The notes beneath the pieces are model-generated. The model was not told the origin of the DNA. It made no database searches and was given only the letters and a program-made list of their open reading frames with translations. The position numbers were made by a program, and so were the translations under genes. Source: Solobacterium sp. (GTDB taxonomy: Bacteria > Bacillota_I > Bacilli_A > Erysipelotrichales > Erysipelotrichaceae). Taken from it: 6,649 bases of DNA. Shown here piece by piece: positions 6,184 to 6,649 of this stretch. The stretch is taken from contig JAFOLE010000320.1 of NCBI GenBank assembly GCA_017419465.1, positions 1-6,649 on the forward strand, read 5' to 3'. Numbering within the stretch: position 1 is the stretch's first letter; every line of letters begins with the position of its first letter.

Positions 6184-6624
6184 ATGATACAACTGATCGG
6201 GGATATGCACATGCATACAATTGCCAGCGGACACGCCTACGGGACCATCCGGGAAATGGCACAGGCGGCCGCAGAGATCGGGCTGAAGATCATCGGGATT
6301 ACCGAGCACGGTCCCGGTATTCCGGGAACGACGGATCCGTTTTATTTCGGAAATCTGAAGGTGGTGCCCCGTGTTCTTTACGGGGTGGAAGTCCTGCATG
6401 GCTGTGAGATCAATGTACTGAATGACGGCACGCTGTATCTTGCGCAGAAGTATCTGGACCGGCTGGATTACTGCAGTGTCGGAATCCATGGATTATGTTA
6501 TGAAAACGCCGGGACAGAGAAATTTGATAACTTAAGTCAACCCCTGGAGTATGTTTCTTCAATAAATCGTTATCTTCAAAATTCGCATGATGAAAACAGG
6601 AGACATACTCCCAATTCATTTTGA
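6184..6624 (+). pseudogene. PHP-domain metallophosphatase (YcdX-like), 3' half replaced
   Basis: The first ~112 residues belong to the PHP family of metal-dependent phosphatases (YcdX / histidinol-phosphatase type): DMHMHT at 7-12, SGHAY at 15-19, GITEHGPG at 38-45, FYFGNLKVVPR at 53-63, VLHGCEIN at 70-77, and IHGLCYENAGTE at 101-112. Counting from YcdX as I remember it (family knowledge), six of nine metal ligands are present: His9, His11, His17, His42, Glu75 and His102. The three in the second half (equivalents of His131, Asp192 and His194) are absent. After residue ~112-116 the protein no longer resembles the family and ends at 146 aa, against the usual ~240-250. The DNA also becomes AT-rich there. 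I read this as a gene cut by an insertion or rearrangement near base 6520, probably inactive. The start ATG at 6184 is supported by GGAGG (6170-6174), 9 bases upstream; the longer frame beginning at 6046 overlaps the cupin and has no such support. Confidence 0.75.
6546..6611 (+). repeat. Inverted repeat: 14-base-pair stem with 38-base loop
   Basis: GGAGTATGTTTCTT (6546-6559) pairs with AGGAGACATACTCC (6598-6611) over 14 positions, two of them G-U in RNA. The loop spans 6560-6597 and contains tandem ATG codons (6587-6592) that open the next reading frame. The arms are far longer than chance would suggest for this spacing. A role in limiting translation of the downstream frame, as known for hairpins near transposase starts in some insertion sequences, is inference. 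Confidence 0.6.
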
Positions 6625-6649
6625 AATGATCTATAATTCGATCAGGAAC
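6587..6649 (+). CDS. Start of an unidentified reading frame (partial)
   Basis: Tandem ATG codons at 6587-6592 begin a frame open through the window edge for 21 codons: MMKTGDILPIH, then FEMIYNSIRN. I do not recognise it. It is not in the PHP frame and overlaps the tail of that frame. No good ribosome site precedes it; the nearest AGGAG (6598-6602) lies downstream of the ATG, inside the hairpin stem. Its position just inside the AT-rich segment would suit a transposase or another element-borne gene, but 21 codons are too few to judge, and chance openness is possible. Confidence 0.3.
   Translation, partial: MMKTGDILPIHFEMIYNSIRN

Larger units (their letters stand above)
6520..6649. mobile_element. 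AT-rich foreign segment, possible left end of a mobile element
   Basis: From about 6520-6531 to the window edge the DNA has about 34% G+C by hand count (6532-6649), against about 54% in the preceding PHP coding part. It breaks the PHP gene, holds a long-stem hairpin, and opens a new reading frame at its right side. This is how the end of an insertion sequence inside a gene looks. However, the opposite end, the target duplication and the transposase are not in the window, and I cannot assign a family. A deletion junction or other recombination point would give the same picture. Confidence 0.4.

Noticed and set aside
6632..6637. TATAAT near the right edge as a promoter -10
   Set aside because: No -35-like hexamer stands at 16-18 bases, and such a sequence is expected by chance in AT-rich DNA.

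Overview
The window reads as chromosomal DNA of a Gram-positive Bacillota (Firmicutes) bacterium. The evidence is strong AGGAGG-type ribosome binding sites, about 50-55% G+C in the coding parts, a paired multidrug-type ABC exporter of a sort common in Clostridia and Erysipelotrichia, and intrinsic terminators with U tracts. An Erysipelotrichia-like host is my guess from overall protein character; it is not shown by the sequence.

Layout: (1) 1-3246, minus strand, is a two-gene ABC exporter operon. The upstream gene (723 aa, complete) carries the degenerate ATPase site typical of heterodimeric exporters. It overlaps by ATGA the start of the second half-transporter, of which only the first 359 codons (the membrane domain) lie in the window. 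(2) 3247-3380 is a divergent promoter region. (3) 3381-4430, plus strand, is a PLP-dependent low-specificity L-threonine aldolase with its own terminator. (4) 4536-6154, plus strand, is a tight operon with an extended -10 promoter and a terminator: 3-hexulose-6-phosphate synthase (hxlA), 6-phospho-3-hexuloisomerase (hxlB) and a small phosphomannose-isomerase-like cupin. The first two enzymes form the core of the ribulose monophosphate (RuMP) pathway, which joins formaldehyde to ribulose 5-phosphate to give fructose 6-phosphate, or runs in reverse to make pentose phosphate. The cupin looks like an accessory sugar-phosphate enzyme. (5) 6184-6624 is a YcdX-type PHP-domain metallophosphatase whose first half is intact. 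Near base 6520 the sequence stops resembling the family, G+C falls from about 54% to about 34%, and a new reading frame opens inside a long-stem hairpin and leaves the window.

The most unusual part is the right edge, where an AT-rich segment appears to have broken the PHP gene; this would fit the end of a mobile element. The hxlA-hxlB-cupin arrangement is the most interesting metabolic observation. I do not see a CRISPR array, an RNA gene or a clearly new defence or regulatory system. The rest is ordinary accessory or housekeeping content.
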